A DNA stretch of 64,000 nt from Sedimenticola selenatireducens DSM 17993. Its GTDB lineage: Bacteria > Pseudomonadota > Gammaproteobacteria > Chromatiales > Chromatiaceae. The stretch lies in contig NZ_ATZE01000012.1 of assembly GCF_000428045.1 (NCBI RefSeq), forward strand, positions 122,410 through 186,409, read 5' to 3'. A model generated the notes under the pieces. It was not told where the DNA came from and searched no databases. It saw only the letters and a list, made by a program, of their open reading frames with translations. Every line of letters begins with the position of its first letter. Position 1 is the first letter of the stretch. A program made the translations under genes and the position numbers. This document shows positions 48,650 to 57,705 of the stretch, piece after piece.

Positions 48650-49768
48650 TCAGAGCGCCAGCGCCTCCCGGGCGGGCAGATAGTCATATCCGAGGGCACT
48701 GGCCACCGCTTCATAGGTGACACGACCCTTGTGTAGATTGAGCCCCTCCAGCAGACAGGGATCATCCGCCAGGGCCCGGGGGAAGCCCTTGTCGGCCAAC
48801 GCCAGGGCAAACGGCAGGGTTGCGTTATTCAGAGCAAAAGTGGAAGTGCGCGCCACGGCACCGGGCATGTTGGCCACGCAATAGTGCACTATATTGTCCA
48901 CGATGTAGGTGGGATCGGCATGGGTGGTGGCATGGGAGGTTTCGAAACAGCCCCCCTGATCAATCGCCACATCCACCAGCACCGAGCCGGGGCGCATGCG
49001 ACCCAGCATCTCTCGGGTCACCAGTTTGGGTGTCGCCGCCCCCGGCACCAGTACCGCACCGATCACCAGGTCGGCGTCCAGCACGTACTCCTCCAGCGCC
49101 TCCTTGGTGGAGTAGATGGTATTAAGCCGGCCGCCGAACTGCAGATCCAGTTCCGCCAACCGCTCCAGGGAGCGATCCAGTACCGTCACACGGGCCTCCA
49201 GCCCCATGGCCATACGGATGGCGTTGGTCCCCACCACCCCCCCACCGATCACCAGCACATTGGCAGGTGCTACGCCGGGCACACCGCCCAGCAGCAAACC
49301 CGCACCCCCGTGGGACTTCTCCAGGCACATGGCACCCGCCTGGATCGACATGCGCCCAGCCACCTCGGACATGGGCACCAGCAGCGGCAGCCCGCCGTGC
49401 CTGTCGGTCACCGTCTCATAAGCGATCGCGGTGACACCGGCATTCAGCAGCAGTTCGGTCTGGTTGGGATCGGGGGCCAGGTGCAGATAGGTAAACAGCA
49501 GTTGCCCCTCCCGCAGCAGGCGGCATTCGGTGGGCTGTGGCTCTTTCACCTTCACCACCATCTCGGCCTTTTCAAAAACCGCCCTGGCATCACCCACGAT
49601 TTCCGCGCCAACCGCCCGATAGGCGTCATCGTCCATGCCGATGCCGATACCGGCCTCACTCTCTACCACGACCTGATGCCCGTGAAGGATCAGCTCACGC
49701 ACACTTGCCGGAATCAGACCCACCCGGTACTCGTTATTTTTAATCTCTTTTGGTACTCCAATCAGCAT
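48650..49768 (-). CDS. ald: Alanine dehydrogenase
   Basis: 372 residues, the usual length (about 371). It converts L-alanine, NAD+ and water to pyruvate, ammonia and NADH, or the reverse. Start [18 protein letters not shown] is the AlaDH/PNT N-terminal signature with the pyruvate-binding Arg; Lys in VVKVKEPQ and His in YLHLAPD are active-site residues. The NAD-binding loop [11 protein letters not shown] follows near 172. The ATG follows GGGAGACACGAGT. No partner gene nearby. Confidence 0.95.
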   Translation of the reverse strand: MLIGVPKEIKNNEYRVGLIPASVRELILHGHQVVVESEAGIGIGMDDDAYRAVGAEIVGDARAVFEKAEMVVKVKEPQPTECRLLREGQLLFTYLHLAPDPNQTELLLNAGVTAIAYETVTDRHGGLPLLVPMSEVAGRMSIQAGAMCLEKSHGGAGLLLGGVPGVAPANVLVIGGGVVGTNAIRMAMGLEARVTVLDRSLERLAELDLQFGGRLNTIYSTKEALEEYVLDADLVIGAVLVPGAATPKLVTREMLGRMRPGSVLVDVAIDQGGCFETSHATTHADPTYIVDNIVHYCVANMPGAVARTSTFALNNATLPFALALADKGFPRALADDPCLLEGLNLHKGRVTYEAVASALGYDYLPAREALAL

Positions 49769-50116
49769 ACTCGTGTCTCCCGGCTGTCTGGTTCCACTAG
49801 AATTCGTGAATAAAAATCGCTTCTCTGCACAGTTAAAATCCGGCCTATTTTTCTACTGTCATTTTTCATTCTTCCTGACGCCACCAAGGCGACCCGGTGC
49901 TGAAGGACTCCACAAGACTATGATCCACTCCCACCGCTGCCGGATACCGGGTAATCCCGTAGCAATGTTAAATAGCATACAATAACTGATCAGCACGAAC
50001 TCAGATCATACGGATTTCTGGAACAGTGCAACTTCAGACCCCCACAGATTAATTGAGCCACAAACCCGCCCATGGCCGATATGGGAAATTTACTCTGACA
50101 ACTAGAAGGGAAACCT
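49769..50116. other. Gap between ald and the DUF211 gene
   Basis: This divergent gap should contain promoters for ald (leftward) and the cation module (rightward). I see no gene and no riboswitch-like structure; AGAAGGGAAACC just before 50117 is the ribosome site of the next gene. Confidence 0.6.
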
Positions 50117-50386
50117 ATGATTCGCATTACTCATCTACTGCTAGATGTCCTCAAGCCCCTGCATCCTAACGTGATCGAATTCAGCAAGGCGCTGGCGAGA
50201 ATGGGCAATTACCAGATTCGATTGTCGGTTGTGGAGATGGATTCCAAAACCGAAACCCTGCAGATAGAGATTGAGGGCAGCAATATCGACTATGAGCAGA
50301 TACAGGCCGCCATCAGTGAAATGGGCGCCTCGCTCCACAGCATCGATGCCGTCGTGGTGGAAAACGATCCGACAGAGCTTGATTGA
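50117..50386 (+). CDS. DUF211 protein
   Basis: 89 residues. RITHLLLDVLKPLHPNVIEF, VVEMDSKTETLQIEIEGSNID and GASLHSIDAVVVE fit DUF211, a small ferredoxin-like alpha/beta fold best known from archaea. Its function is not known; the family is often found beside membrane transport genes. It heads a three-gene run with a VIT-like membrane protein (24 bases downstream) and a P-type ATPase. AGAAGGGAAACC precedes the start. Confidence 0.85.
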   Translation: MIRITHLLLDVLKPLHPNVIEFSKALARMGNYQIRLSVVEMDSKTETLQIEIEGSNIDYEQIQAAISEMGASLHSIDAVVVENDPTELD

Positions 50387-50410
50387 GGCTGACCGGGGCT
50401 TCACAACAAG

Positions 50411-50989
50411 ATGCTTTTGCAAAAACTGGAACTCTGGCTCCATCTGACAAAATCCCACGGCATCATCCGCCGCTATTTCGTGGTCAACGGCTTTGATGGT
50501 GCCCTCACCATGCTGGGACTAATCACCGGCTTTTATCTGAGTGACCAAGCGGCACTGGGCGTGGTCATCAGTGCTTGCCTGGGTGCTGCCATCGCCCTGG
50601 GCATCAGCGGATTCTCCAGTGCCTACCTGAGTGAGAGCGCAGAACGACGCAAAGCACTGGCGGAGCTGGAAAGCGCCATGGTTGATGATTTATCCAGCAG
50701 TGCTCATGCTTACGCGGCACGGGGAATTCCGCTGTTAATCGCCCTGGTTAATGGCAGCGCACCACTATTGATGTCGCTACTGATCATCACGCCCCTGGGC
50801 CTGGCCAAGAACGGCTTCGATCTGGTCATAAACCCCCTCTTGGCCGCCATCACCTGCGCATTTATCTGTATCTTTGGCCTGGGTGCATTCCTTGGCAATA
50901 TCGGCGGAACCAACTGGCTGATAAGCGGGATAAAGACCACCACCATCGCATTGGGCACGGTTGCCCTGATTCTGTTGATAGAACAGTGA
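50411..50989 (+). CDS. VIT/CCC1-like membrane protein (TIGR00267-type)
   Basis: 192 residues with five hydrophobic segments. GIIRRYFVVNGFDGALTMLGLITGFYLS matches the first helix of the VIT1/CCC1 family (there 'NDGLVTTLGLVxG'), and AYLSESAERRKALAELESAM is the charged membrane-proximal helix. Relatives move Fe2+ or Mn2+ out of the cytoplasm or into vacuoles. The DUF211-VIT pairing is the form seen in many archaea. The stop lies one base before the P-type ATPase start. Confidence 0.78.
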   Translation: MLLQKLELWLHLTKSHGIIRRYFVVNGFDGALTMLGLITGFYLSDQAALGVVISACLGAAIALGISGFSSAYLSESAERRKALAELESAMVDDLSSSAHAYAARGIPLLIALVNGSAPLLMSLLIITPLGLAKNGFDLVINPLLAAITCAFICIFGLGAFLGNIGGTNWLISGIKTTTIALGTVALILLIEQ

Positions 50990-50990
50990 C

Positions 50991-53648
50991 ATGAACAGAA
51001 TGAAGAGTGCTGAAGCCACTTGGTATCAGACATCTGCCGAGGCCGTGATCACACGACTGGAGAGTGACAGGCAGCAGGGACTAAACAATCAGGAGGTGGA
51101 ACAGCGACAGGCACAGTATGGCAAGAACCGCCTGCGCAAAGGAAAACGTAAATCCCTGGCCTATCTGGTGTTACATCAGTTCAGCGATTTTATGATCCTG
51201 GTATTGATGGCCGCCGCGATCATCTCGGGAGTTATCGGTGACATTGAAGACACTATCGCTATTTTGTTCATCCTGCAGCTTAACGGATTGATCGGGGCTG
51301 TACAGGCGTATCGCGCCGAGCGGGCCCTAGAGGCCCTGAGGGCCATGGATACTCCTCAGGTATCGGTGCTGCGTGATGGGAAAAAACGCCTAATCCCGGC
51401 GGTGGAACTGGTGCCGGGTGATATCGTTTCACTGCAAGCAGGTAATTTGGTAGCGGCGGATATGCGCCTGCTGAAAGCGATCGGACTGGAGAGTGACGAA
51501 TCCACTCTGACCGGTGAATCACAAACCGCCCACAAGTCTACCGAGACGATCGAAGCATCCGACTTGCCCCCGGGTGACCGAAACAACATGGTGTTCAGAG
51601 GCAGCCACATCACCCGGGGACGCGGCACAGGGATAGTGACGGCCATCGGCATGCAAACCGAGATCGGCCAAATCGCCAATCTGCTCAGCGTCCAGAAAGG
51701 CGTGCAGACACCGTTGCAGGTTCGTATGGCACGGTTCGGGCGCTTATTGGCTATCGCCATTCTGTTGATCTGTTCGTTGATTTTCATCACCGGCCTGTTG
51801 CAGGGACAGCCGCTGATATTGATGTTGCTGACTGCCATCAGTCTGGCGGTAGCAGCCATACCCGAAGCCCTGCCAGCTGTTATTACCATCTCCCTGGCGC
51901 TGGGCGCCCGGCGGCTGAGCCGGAACAACAGTCTGGTGCGCAACCTGCCAGCCGTTGAAACCCTCGGCTCAGTGACCTACATCTGCTCCGACAAGACCGG
52001 TACCCTGACGCAAAACCGCATGTCCGTAGAGACCTTCGTTATTGCCGGCCGGAGCTTTTCCCGTCTGGATCAGGCAGCGGACCTCCTCGCCGCACAACAG
52101 ATGGGCAAGGCACTGGCGCTCTGTAACGATGTCTCCCGACGGGGCCGGGAGCTGCATGGCGAACCCACAGAACTGGCGCTGTACCAGGCTGCGGAGGCGG
52201 CCGGCTACCAGAAGCAGGTGCTGGAACAGCGGTCCCCACGGCAGGCGGAAATCCCGTTCGACAGTAAACGCAAGCTGATGATGACGCTGCACCCTGATGC
52301 AGAGGGGAGCATCGCCTATGTAAAGGGGGCACCTGAGGTGGTTCTGACCCGCTGTCTCGACCAGTGTGGAACGCACGGTCCTGAAGCGCTGGATAGCGGG
52401 CACTGGCTGCACCAGGCAGAGGCTTTGGCTAACCGGGGATACCGGGTCATCGCCGTGGCGCAGCATCGGTTCGCCGGTTCGGTGGAGCAACTCACGGATG
52501 CCGACCAAGCCCTGACTCTGCTGGGACTGGTCGCCCTGATTGATCCACCGCGCCCCGAAGCCGAAGGCGCCGTCAGCGATTGCCGGGGCGCCGGTATCAC
52601 CCCGGTCATGATTACCGGTGACCACCCCGGCACGGCGAAGGCGATTGCCGTCAGACTGGGCATCGTGGATGAACAGGCCCCGGTATTGACCGGTCAGGAA
52701 ATCGAGCAACTAACAGAATCCGAGTTTCAGCACCGGGTCAAGGCGGTCAGGGTCTATGCCCGAGTCTCTCCCACACAAAAAATTCGCATTGTGCAGGCTC
52801 TGCAGCAGCAGGGGGAGTTTGTTGCCATGACCGGCGACGGTGTTAACGATGCCCCGGCGCTGAAACAGGCCGGCATTGGCGTGGCGATGGGCAAAAAAGG
52901 CACCGATGTGGCACGGCAGGCCGCTGACATGGTACTGCTGGATGATAACTTCGCCACCATTGTCCAGGCGGTGCGCGAGGGGCGACGCATCTTTGACAAC
53001 ATCCGCAAATTCATCAAGTACACCATGACCTCCAACTCAGGCGAGATATGGACCCTGTTTCTCGCCCCCTTCCTGGGTCTGCCAGTTCCACTGTTGCCAA
53101 TCCATATTCTCTGGATCAACCTGGTAACCGATGGCCTTCCAGGACTGGCCTTTACCTTGGAGAAGGAAGAGCCAGGGAGCATGCTGCGTCCGCCCAGACC
53201 ACCACGGGAGAGCATTTTCTCCCACGGCATGTGGCAACATATCCTCTGGGTGGGGTTATTTATCGGTGCCATCTCCATTGCCTCCCAGGCCTGGGCCATC
53301 GGCCAGGACAACGTTTACTGGCAGACCATTGTGTTTACCGTCCTGACCTTCTCCCAGCTGTTTCACGCACTGGCGGTACGCAGCGAACATCGCTCAATTT
53401 TCAGTCTGGGCGTGTTTAGTAATACGGCCATGTTGGGTGCGGTAATACTGACCTTTGGTCTGCAGATGGCGGTGATCTATATCCCCGGACTTAATCCGCT
53501 GTTCAATACCCAACCACTGCCACTGTCCGACCTGTTCATCTGCATTGGCCTCTCCTCTCTGACCCTGTTTGTAGTGGAGTGTGAAAAACTGCTGGTACGC
53601 AGGAGGTTGATCTACAACAGACCACCAAACCAGGTTCCGGAAGCATGA
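50991..53648 (+). CDS. P-type cation-transporting ATPase (P2 type, Ca2+/Mn2+-like)
   Basis: 885 residues. Actuator motif LTGES near residue 175, TM4 PEALPAVITI (the PEGLP-like ion site), phosphorylation site CSDKTGTLTQNR near 333, KGAPE in the nucleotide domain, and MTGDGVNDAPALK in the hinge. The N-terminal QGLNNQEVEQRQAQYGKNRL is the cation ATPase N-domain. It resembles PacL/PMR1-like pumps. The exact ion cannot be named; Ca2+ or Mn2+ is likely. Tight linkage to the VIT-like gene suggests a common metal export function. Confidence 0.9.
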   Translation: MNRMKSAEATWYQTSAEAVITRLESDRQQGLNNQEVEQRQAQYGKNRLRKGKRKSLAYLVLHQFSDFMILVLMAAAIISGVIGDIEDTIAILFILQLNGLIGAVQAYRAERALEALRAMDTPQVSVLRDGKKRLIPAVELVPGDIVSLQAGNLVAADMRLLKAIGLESDESTLTGESQTAHKSTETIEASDLPPGDRNNMVFRGSHITRGRGTGIVTAIGMQTEIGQIANLLSVQKGVQTPLQVRMARFGRLLAIAILLICSLIFITGLLQGQPLILMLLTAISLAVAAIPEALPAVITISLALGARRLSRNNSLVRNLPAVETLGSVTYICSDKTGTLTQNRMSVETFVIAGRSFSRLDQAADLLAAQQMGKALALCNDVSRRGRELHGEPTELALYQAAEAAGYQKQVLEQRSPRQAEIPFDSKRKLMMTLHPDAEGSIAYVKGAPEVVLTRCLDQCGTHGPEALDSGHWLHQAEALANRGYRVIAVAQHRFAGSVEQLTDADQALTLLGLVALIDPPRPEAEGAVSDCRGAGITPVMITGDHPGTAKAIAVRLGIVDEQAPVLTGQEIEQLTESEFQHRVKAVRVYARVSPTQKIRIVQALQQQGEFVAMTGDGVNDAPALKQAGIGVAMGKKGTDVARQAADMVLLDDNFATIVQAVREGRRIFDNIRKFIKYTMTSNSGEIWTLFLAPFLGLPVPLLPIHILWINLVTDGLPGLAFTLEKEEPGSMLRPPRPPRESIFSHGMWQHILWVGLFIGAISIASQAWAIGQDNVYWQTIVFTVLTFSQLFHALAVRSEHRSIFSLGVFSNTAMLGAVILTFGLQMAVIYIPGLNPLFNTQPLPLSDLFICIGLSSLTLFVVECEKLLVRRRLIYNRPPNQVPEA

Positions 53649-53707
53649 ACCACATCACATCGGGGCCCAATGGCATACAATAGCTGCTGAATTCCACAGG
53701 ACACTCC

Positions 53708-54595
53708 ATGAGTAGCATTCTGCAAGTCGACAATCTGGTAAAACATTTCAACGGGGTCCAGGCTGTGAACGGGGTCAGCTTCTCCATTGAGCGCGGCAGT
53801 TGCTTCGGCCTGCTGGGTCCCAATGGGGCTGGCAAGACCACCACGGTGGAGATGCTGGAGGGGATCATCACCCCGACCCGGGGGGATGTTCGTTACAAGG
53901 GCGAACCGACCGGTGTGGCGTTCCGACAGGAGGCCGGCATCATGTTTCAGGAGACCTCGCTGCAGGAGTTTATCCGGGTCGGTGAAACCCTGGAGCTGTT
54001 CAGCCGCTTTTACCCCCGTACCCGCCCGATAGATGAACTGATCGAGCGTTGTGCGTTGGGTGAGTTCCTGGACCGGGATGTGCGCCGCCTCTCCGGCGGC
54101 CAGCGCCAGCGACTGCTGCTCGCCATCGCGCTGATCAATGATCCACAGATTGTATTTCTGGATGAGCCCACCACCGGCCTTGATCCCCAGGCACGGCGCA
54201 ACTTCTGGCAACTGGTGAATGATATCAAACAGGAGCAGAAGACCCTGGTGCTCACCACTCACTACATGGAGGAGGCCTACGAACTGTGCGATGAGATCGC
54301 CATCATGGACCACGGCAAGATCATCGCCCAGGGCTCACCCCGGGCGTTGCTGAAGAAGCATTTCGACCACTCGGTGATCTGCCTGCCGGCCAATGAGGTG
54401 CCGGAATCCCTCGACCAGGATGCACAGTTAAAACTGCACAGGATTAACGGACAGGTGGAGATCCTGAGTGAGGATATCAATGCCAGTATCCAGCAATTGA
54501 TCGCCCAAAAGGTGCCGCTGACCCATCTGCAGATCCGCTCCCGCACCCTGGAAGATCTGTTTCTTGAACTGACCGGCCGCGAGCTGAGGAGCTGA
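53708..54595 (+). CDS. ABC transporter ATP-binding protein (DrrA/CcmA-like)
   Basis: 295 residues with GPNGAGKTT (Walker A, about residue 38), LSGGQRQRL (signature) and IVFLDEPTTGLDPQAR (Walker B), plus the His switch in TTHYMEEAYELCD. It powers the permease encoded four bases downstream. The C-terminal extension (about 215-295) is the small domain typical of DrrA-type exporters. Substrate unknown. Confidence 0.93.
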   Translation: MSSILQVDNLVKHFNGVQAVNGVSFSIERGSCFGLLGPNGAGKTTTVEMLEGIITPTRGDVRYKGEPTGVAFRQEAGIMFQETSLQEFIRVGETLELFSRFYPRTRPIDELIERCALGEFLDRDVRRLSGGQRQRLLLAIALINDPQIVFLDEPTTGLDPQARRNFWQLVNDIKQEQKTLVLTTHYMEEAYELCDEIAIMDHGKIIAQGSPRALLKKHFDHSVICLPANEVPESLDQDAQLKLHRINGQVEILSEDINASIQQLIAQKVPLTHLQIRSRTLEDLFLELTGRELRS

Positions 54596-54598
54596 GCG

Positions 54599-55603
54599 AT
54601 GAGATTGCGCCGTTTTTTCGCCGTATTCACGGCCCGTAATCTGGAATTTGTGCGCGACCGCAGCGCCCTCTCCTGGAACATCGTGCTGCCGGTTCTGATC
54701 GTGTTCGGCTTTGCCTTCGCCTTCTCCACCGGTGGCCAGACGCTGTTCAAGGTGGGCCTGTTCGAGCAGCATAAACAGGCCCCCGGTGTGGAGCGCTTCC
54801 TGCAGCTCAAACACATCCAGTTCATCCCGGTCGACAGCATCGAATCCGCTGTCACCAAGGTCGAGCGCCATCAACTGGATATGCTGCTGGACAGCGCCAG
54901 CGGCAGCTACTGGATCAACGACCAGTCGGCCAACGGCTATCTGCTGGAACAGCTGCTGAAGGGGGACGAAACACAGTTTACCCGGCAGACTGTCAGCGGC
55001 GAGGCGATCCGCTATGTGGACTGGCTGATCCCCGGGGTACTGGGGATGAACATCATGTTCAGCTCGCTGTTCGGTGTCGGCTACGTGATTGTCCGCTATC
55101 GCAAAAACGGGGTACTGAAACGGCTCAAGGCAACCCCCCTTACCGCCTTGGAATTTCTTTCCGCCCAGGTGATGTCCCGGCTCTGGCTGATTGTCACCGT
55201 TACCAGTCTGGTCTACGCCGGCACCAACCTGCTGGTGGGCTTTCGCATGTACGGCTCCTATCTCAGCCTGCTGCTGGTGCTGGTGATCGGCACCTTCAGC
55301 ATGATCTGCCTGAGCCTGATCATCGCCGCCCGCCTCTCCAACGAAGAGACCGCCAACGGCCTGCTGAATATGATCAGCTGGCCGATGATGATGCTCTCCG
55401 GGGTCTGGTTCTCCCTCGAGGGATCACCGGAGATTATTCAGCAGTCCGCGCAGATCTTCCCGTTGACCCACATGATCGAGGCCGCCCGCGCCATCATGAT
55501 CGACGGCGCCGGATTGGTGGATATTTTCCCGCATCTGCTGATCATGCTGGCCATGAGCATAGTGTTCATGGCCATCGGGGCGCGCAGTTTCCGGTGGGAG
55601 TAA
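54599..55603 (+). CDS. ABC-2 type permease
   Basis: 334 residues. One N-terminal membrane segment (LSWNIVLPVLIVFGFAFAF), an extracytoplasmic loop (about 50-135) and five C-terminal segments; YRKNGVLKRLKATPLTALEFLSAQ is the coupling helix of ABC-2 permeases. Pairs with the upstream ATPase to make an exporter for lipids, drugs or polysaccharide; which one is not evident. Confidence 0.92.
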   Translation: MRLRRFFAVFTARNLEFVRDRSALSWNIVLPVLIVFGFAFAFSTGGQTLFKVGLFEQHKQAPGVERFLQLKHIQFIPVDSIESAVTKVERHQLDMLLDSASGSYWINDQSANGYLLEQLLKGDETQFTRQTVSGEAIRYVDWLIPGVLGMNIMFSSLFGVGYVIVRYRKNGVLKRLKATPLTALEFLSAQVMSRLWLIVTVTSLVYAGTNLLVGFRMYGSYLSLLLVLVIGTFSMICLSLIIAARLSNEETANGLLNMISWPMMMLSGVWFSLEGSPEIIQQSAQIFPLTHMIEAARAIMIDGAGLVDIFPHLLIMLAMSIVFMAIGARSFRWE

Positions 55604-55626
55604 GCACAAACTTGGCAAGGCCCTAC

Positions 55627-56931
55627 TCAGTCAAGGCGCAACCGGTGATTTTTTCTTATCGCCGCCGAGAAATCCCTGGAGACACCCGCCCTTTCCGCAT
55701 ACTCCGGCCAGCGGGAAACCACCTCCAGAACAGTGTCGATTATATGCCGGGCCTCCTTCATAAAGGTTGTGGCGGGAAGCAGAAGGTCATCCAGCACAAA
55801 CTTGTCACGCTTGCCGTTCAGGGTCATCTGATGGCTACCGACCCAGGGAGAATCGGGTCGAAAGCTGTAAGCCAGATCAAACGCCGGGGCCAACTGCCAG
55901 TCCGCCCCCTGCCTGCGGATAAAGCCGATATTTTTCGGGTGATCATCCTGGTTGCGGGCAACGATATTAAATACCATGCGCCGGTACATCTCGAGGGCGG
56001 ATTGTCGGTCCAGACGAAGGGCGCGCATCAGGCTAAATAGCTGTTCATAGCTGTAGTGACCCGGTTTTTTGTAGTCCGCGTGATCCATGGCGCAGAGCGA
56101 CTGGTAGTGCACCTTCTCATTACCGATCCGATCGAACCGCCGGGTAATAAAGTGGGCCCGCCCGCCCTCTTCCAGCAGTTCGCTATGGGACATATTGATG
56201 CCCGCATCCCTGGCCATCAGATAGTAGGCATACTCCATGCGGCCATACCCTTGTGGGTCACCGAACGTCTGGTGTGTCTGATTACTGTCCACCACCCCAT
56301 CAAACTTCAGGATGAACTGTTCAAAGCCTTCAGGACAATCCACCTGGCCGCTACGCAGTTCAGTGCGCTGCCGGTTAATGGCGACCACGGCCTTGGCCCG
56401 GGCGCCACCAGCGGAGGTGCCCACCTGAAACATCGACTCCAGTCCATTGGTTCGCTCATGTTGCGCTATCGACAACTGCATGGCGGCGCGCCCACTGATC
56501 ACACTTTGCGCCATCTCAACCAGCGCATCGACCTGCAGTGGCGTCGCGCGGGTCAAGGTCCTGTCAAACTCCGGGTGATACTCCAAGGCACCCATTCCTC
56601 GCCGCCCGGTATAGAGGAGACGTTCCAGCGGGGAGAATGAATCTGCGTCCCGGCCCTGCTTAGCCAGCCAGGCATCGATTACCGCATTACCAAAATCATC
56701 GGGCAGGGTGTCGGCAAAGGCAGCCGGCAACCCTTTGTAGGTTGCGTAGGGAAGCTCGGTAAATTGATACTTTTGCCGGCCAAGTGGCAGCCGGATGGGT
56801 GAAATCTCTATCCCTTTGCGTATCCAGCCGGGAGCGTATTCAAAGGCGCTGAACCCGCTCTCTTCGTTGTAAGCCAGGGCTCCCACCAGATCACCCCAAA
56901 GCATTACCCTGGCAAGCTGGTGCGTCACCAT
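55627..56931 (-). CDS. hipA: HipA-family serine/threonine kinase toxin
   Basis: 434 residues, the length of HipA. The N-terminal subdomain (ALAYNEESGFSAFEYAPGWI) is followed by the kinase fold: SAGGARAKAVVA (nucleotide loop), the catalytic loop NIVARNQDDHPKNIGF near residues 320-335 and PAFDLAYSF (metal Asp). In E. coli HipA phosphorylates glutamyl-tRNA synthetase and causes persistence. Its start overlaps the antitoxin's stop by seven bases, so translation is coupled. All visible active-site parts are intact. Confidence 0.9.
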   Translation of the reverse strand: MVTHQLARVMLWGDLVGALAYNEESGFSAFEYAPGWIRKGIEISPIRLPLGRQKYQFTELPYATYKGLPAAFADTLPDDFGNAVIDAWLAKQGRDADSFSPLERLLYTGRRGMGALEYHPEFDRTLTRATPLQVDALVEMAQSVISGRAAMQLSIAQHERTNGLESMFQVGTSAGGARAKAVVAINRQRTELRSGQVDCPEGFEQFILKFDGVVDSNQTHQTFGDPQGYGRMEYAYYLMARDAGINMSHSELLEEGGRAHFITRRFDRIGNEKVHYQSLCAMDHADYKKPGHYSYEQLFSLMRALRLDRQSALEMYRRMVFNIVARNQDDHPKNIGFIRRQGADWQLAPAFDLAYSFRPDSPWVGSHQMTLNGKRDKFVLDDLLLPATTFMKEARHIIDTVLEVVSRWPEYAERAGVSRDFSAAIRKNHRLRLD

Positions 56932-57275
56932 CCCAGATCCTCCTCACCGGATGACTCTTTTTTCACAACCGTCAGCCCGGAGGCCCGCTGGCGCTGGCGC
57001 CCCCGCAATTCCAGCAATGCCATGGGGCTAAACGGCGTTTCCGGTATAAACCGATCTATCAGTTCCAGCTGCCCGAGAACCCGCAAGATACCAATCAGGG
57101 TTGCGAACTTTCCCTTTCCCTTGATCGTGGCCCGATAGGTCTTGGTGGTGATGCCCAGCTCTTCCGCGATGGATTCCTGAGTGATATCCGCCTCCAGTCG
57201 CATCTGCTCAATACGCCTGCCAACTTCAGCGGCGATGGCGTCATCGCTCATGATATAAATATCTTTAATAGGCAT
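56925..57275 (-). CDS. hipB: HipB-like XRE-family antitoxin and repressor
   Basis: 116 residues, longer than E. coli HipB (88). The helix-turn-helix is AEVGRRIEQMRLEADITQESIAEELGITTKTYRATIKG. It should neutralise HipA and bind the repeated motifs in its own promoter. The ATG 57275 follows TAGGTAAA; an in-frame ATG at 57251 lacks a good ribosome site. The C-terminus (from about 85) is basic and probably flexible, and it overlaps hipA by seven bases. Confidence 0.88.
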   Translation of the reverse strand: MPIKDIYIMSDDAIAAEVGRRIEQMRLEADITQESIAEELGITTKTYRATIKGKGKFATLIGILRVLGQLELIDRFIPETPFSPMALLELRGRQRQRASGLTVVKKESSGEEDLGW

Positions 57276-57278
57276 AAT

Positions 57279-57436
57279 TTTACCTATAAATAGCCATTAA
57301 TGACGATAATAAGTAATACTTTATCTATATTACTACATTAATCTGGCATAGAGCGTAAATTTTATTTAATAGGTATTTTTCTATCTATAAATACTGGTAT
57401 TAATTATTAATAGATATTTTTTTACCTTTATAAATC
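57279..57436. promoter_or_regulatory. Cluster of repeated operator-like motifs upstream of hipB
   Basis: A motif like TTTACCTATAAATA recurs in both directions: 57279-57292 (TTTACCTATAAATA, plus), 57362-57374 (TTATTTAATAGGT, its reverse form), 57380-57393 (TCTATCTATAAATA, plus), 57406-57419 (ATTAATAGATATTT, reverse) and 57421-57436 (TTTACCTTTATAAATC, plus). The region is very AT-rich. The multiple inverted copies suit cooperative autoregulation by HipB. The hipB start codon lies next to the first copy. Confidence 0.6.
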
Positions 57437-57705
57437 CGCACAAGGCTTTTCTTACCAACGTCCCGGGCCTTTAGGTGAACCAGTCGACGGGATAATAGAA
57501 ACACTGACGAAACAGGTGAGACAAACCCACTCTGATACTTCTGTCACACCCGCCTCAGCCTGGTCATGGACGAGACTTCGTTCTGCCATAGTAAGCTGTT
57601 ATGATGACTACAGTTTGTCGAGCATAAGATCAGGTCCGTTAAAGAGACCCCGGCAAACAACAGCATACCAATTATAAAAAATACAATTTACGCAGGGAGG
57701 AGCGC

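Noticed and set aside
49769-50116. Possible metal-sensing riboswitch ahead of the cation module
   Set aside because: P-type ATPase and VIT-like genes can be under yybP-ykoY control, but I saw no matching conserved loops in this gap.
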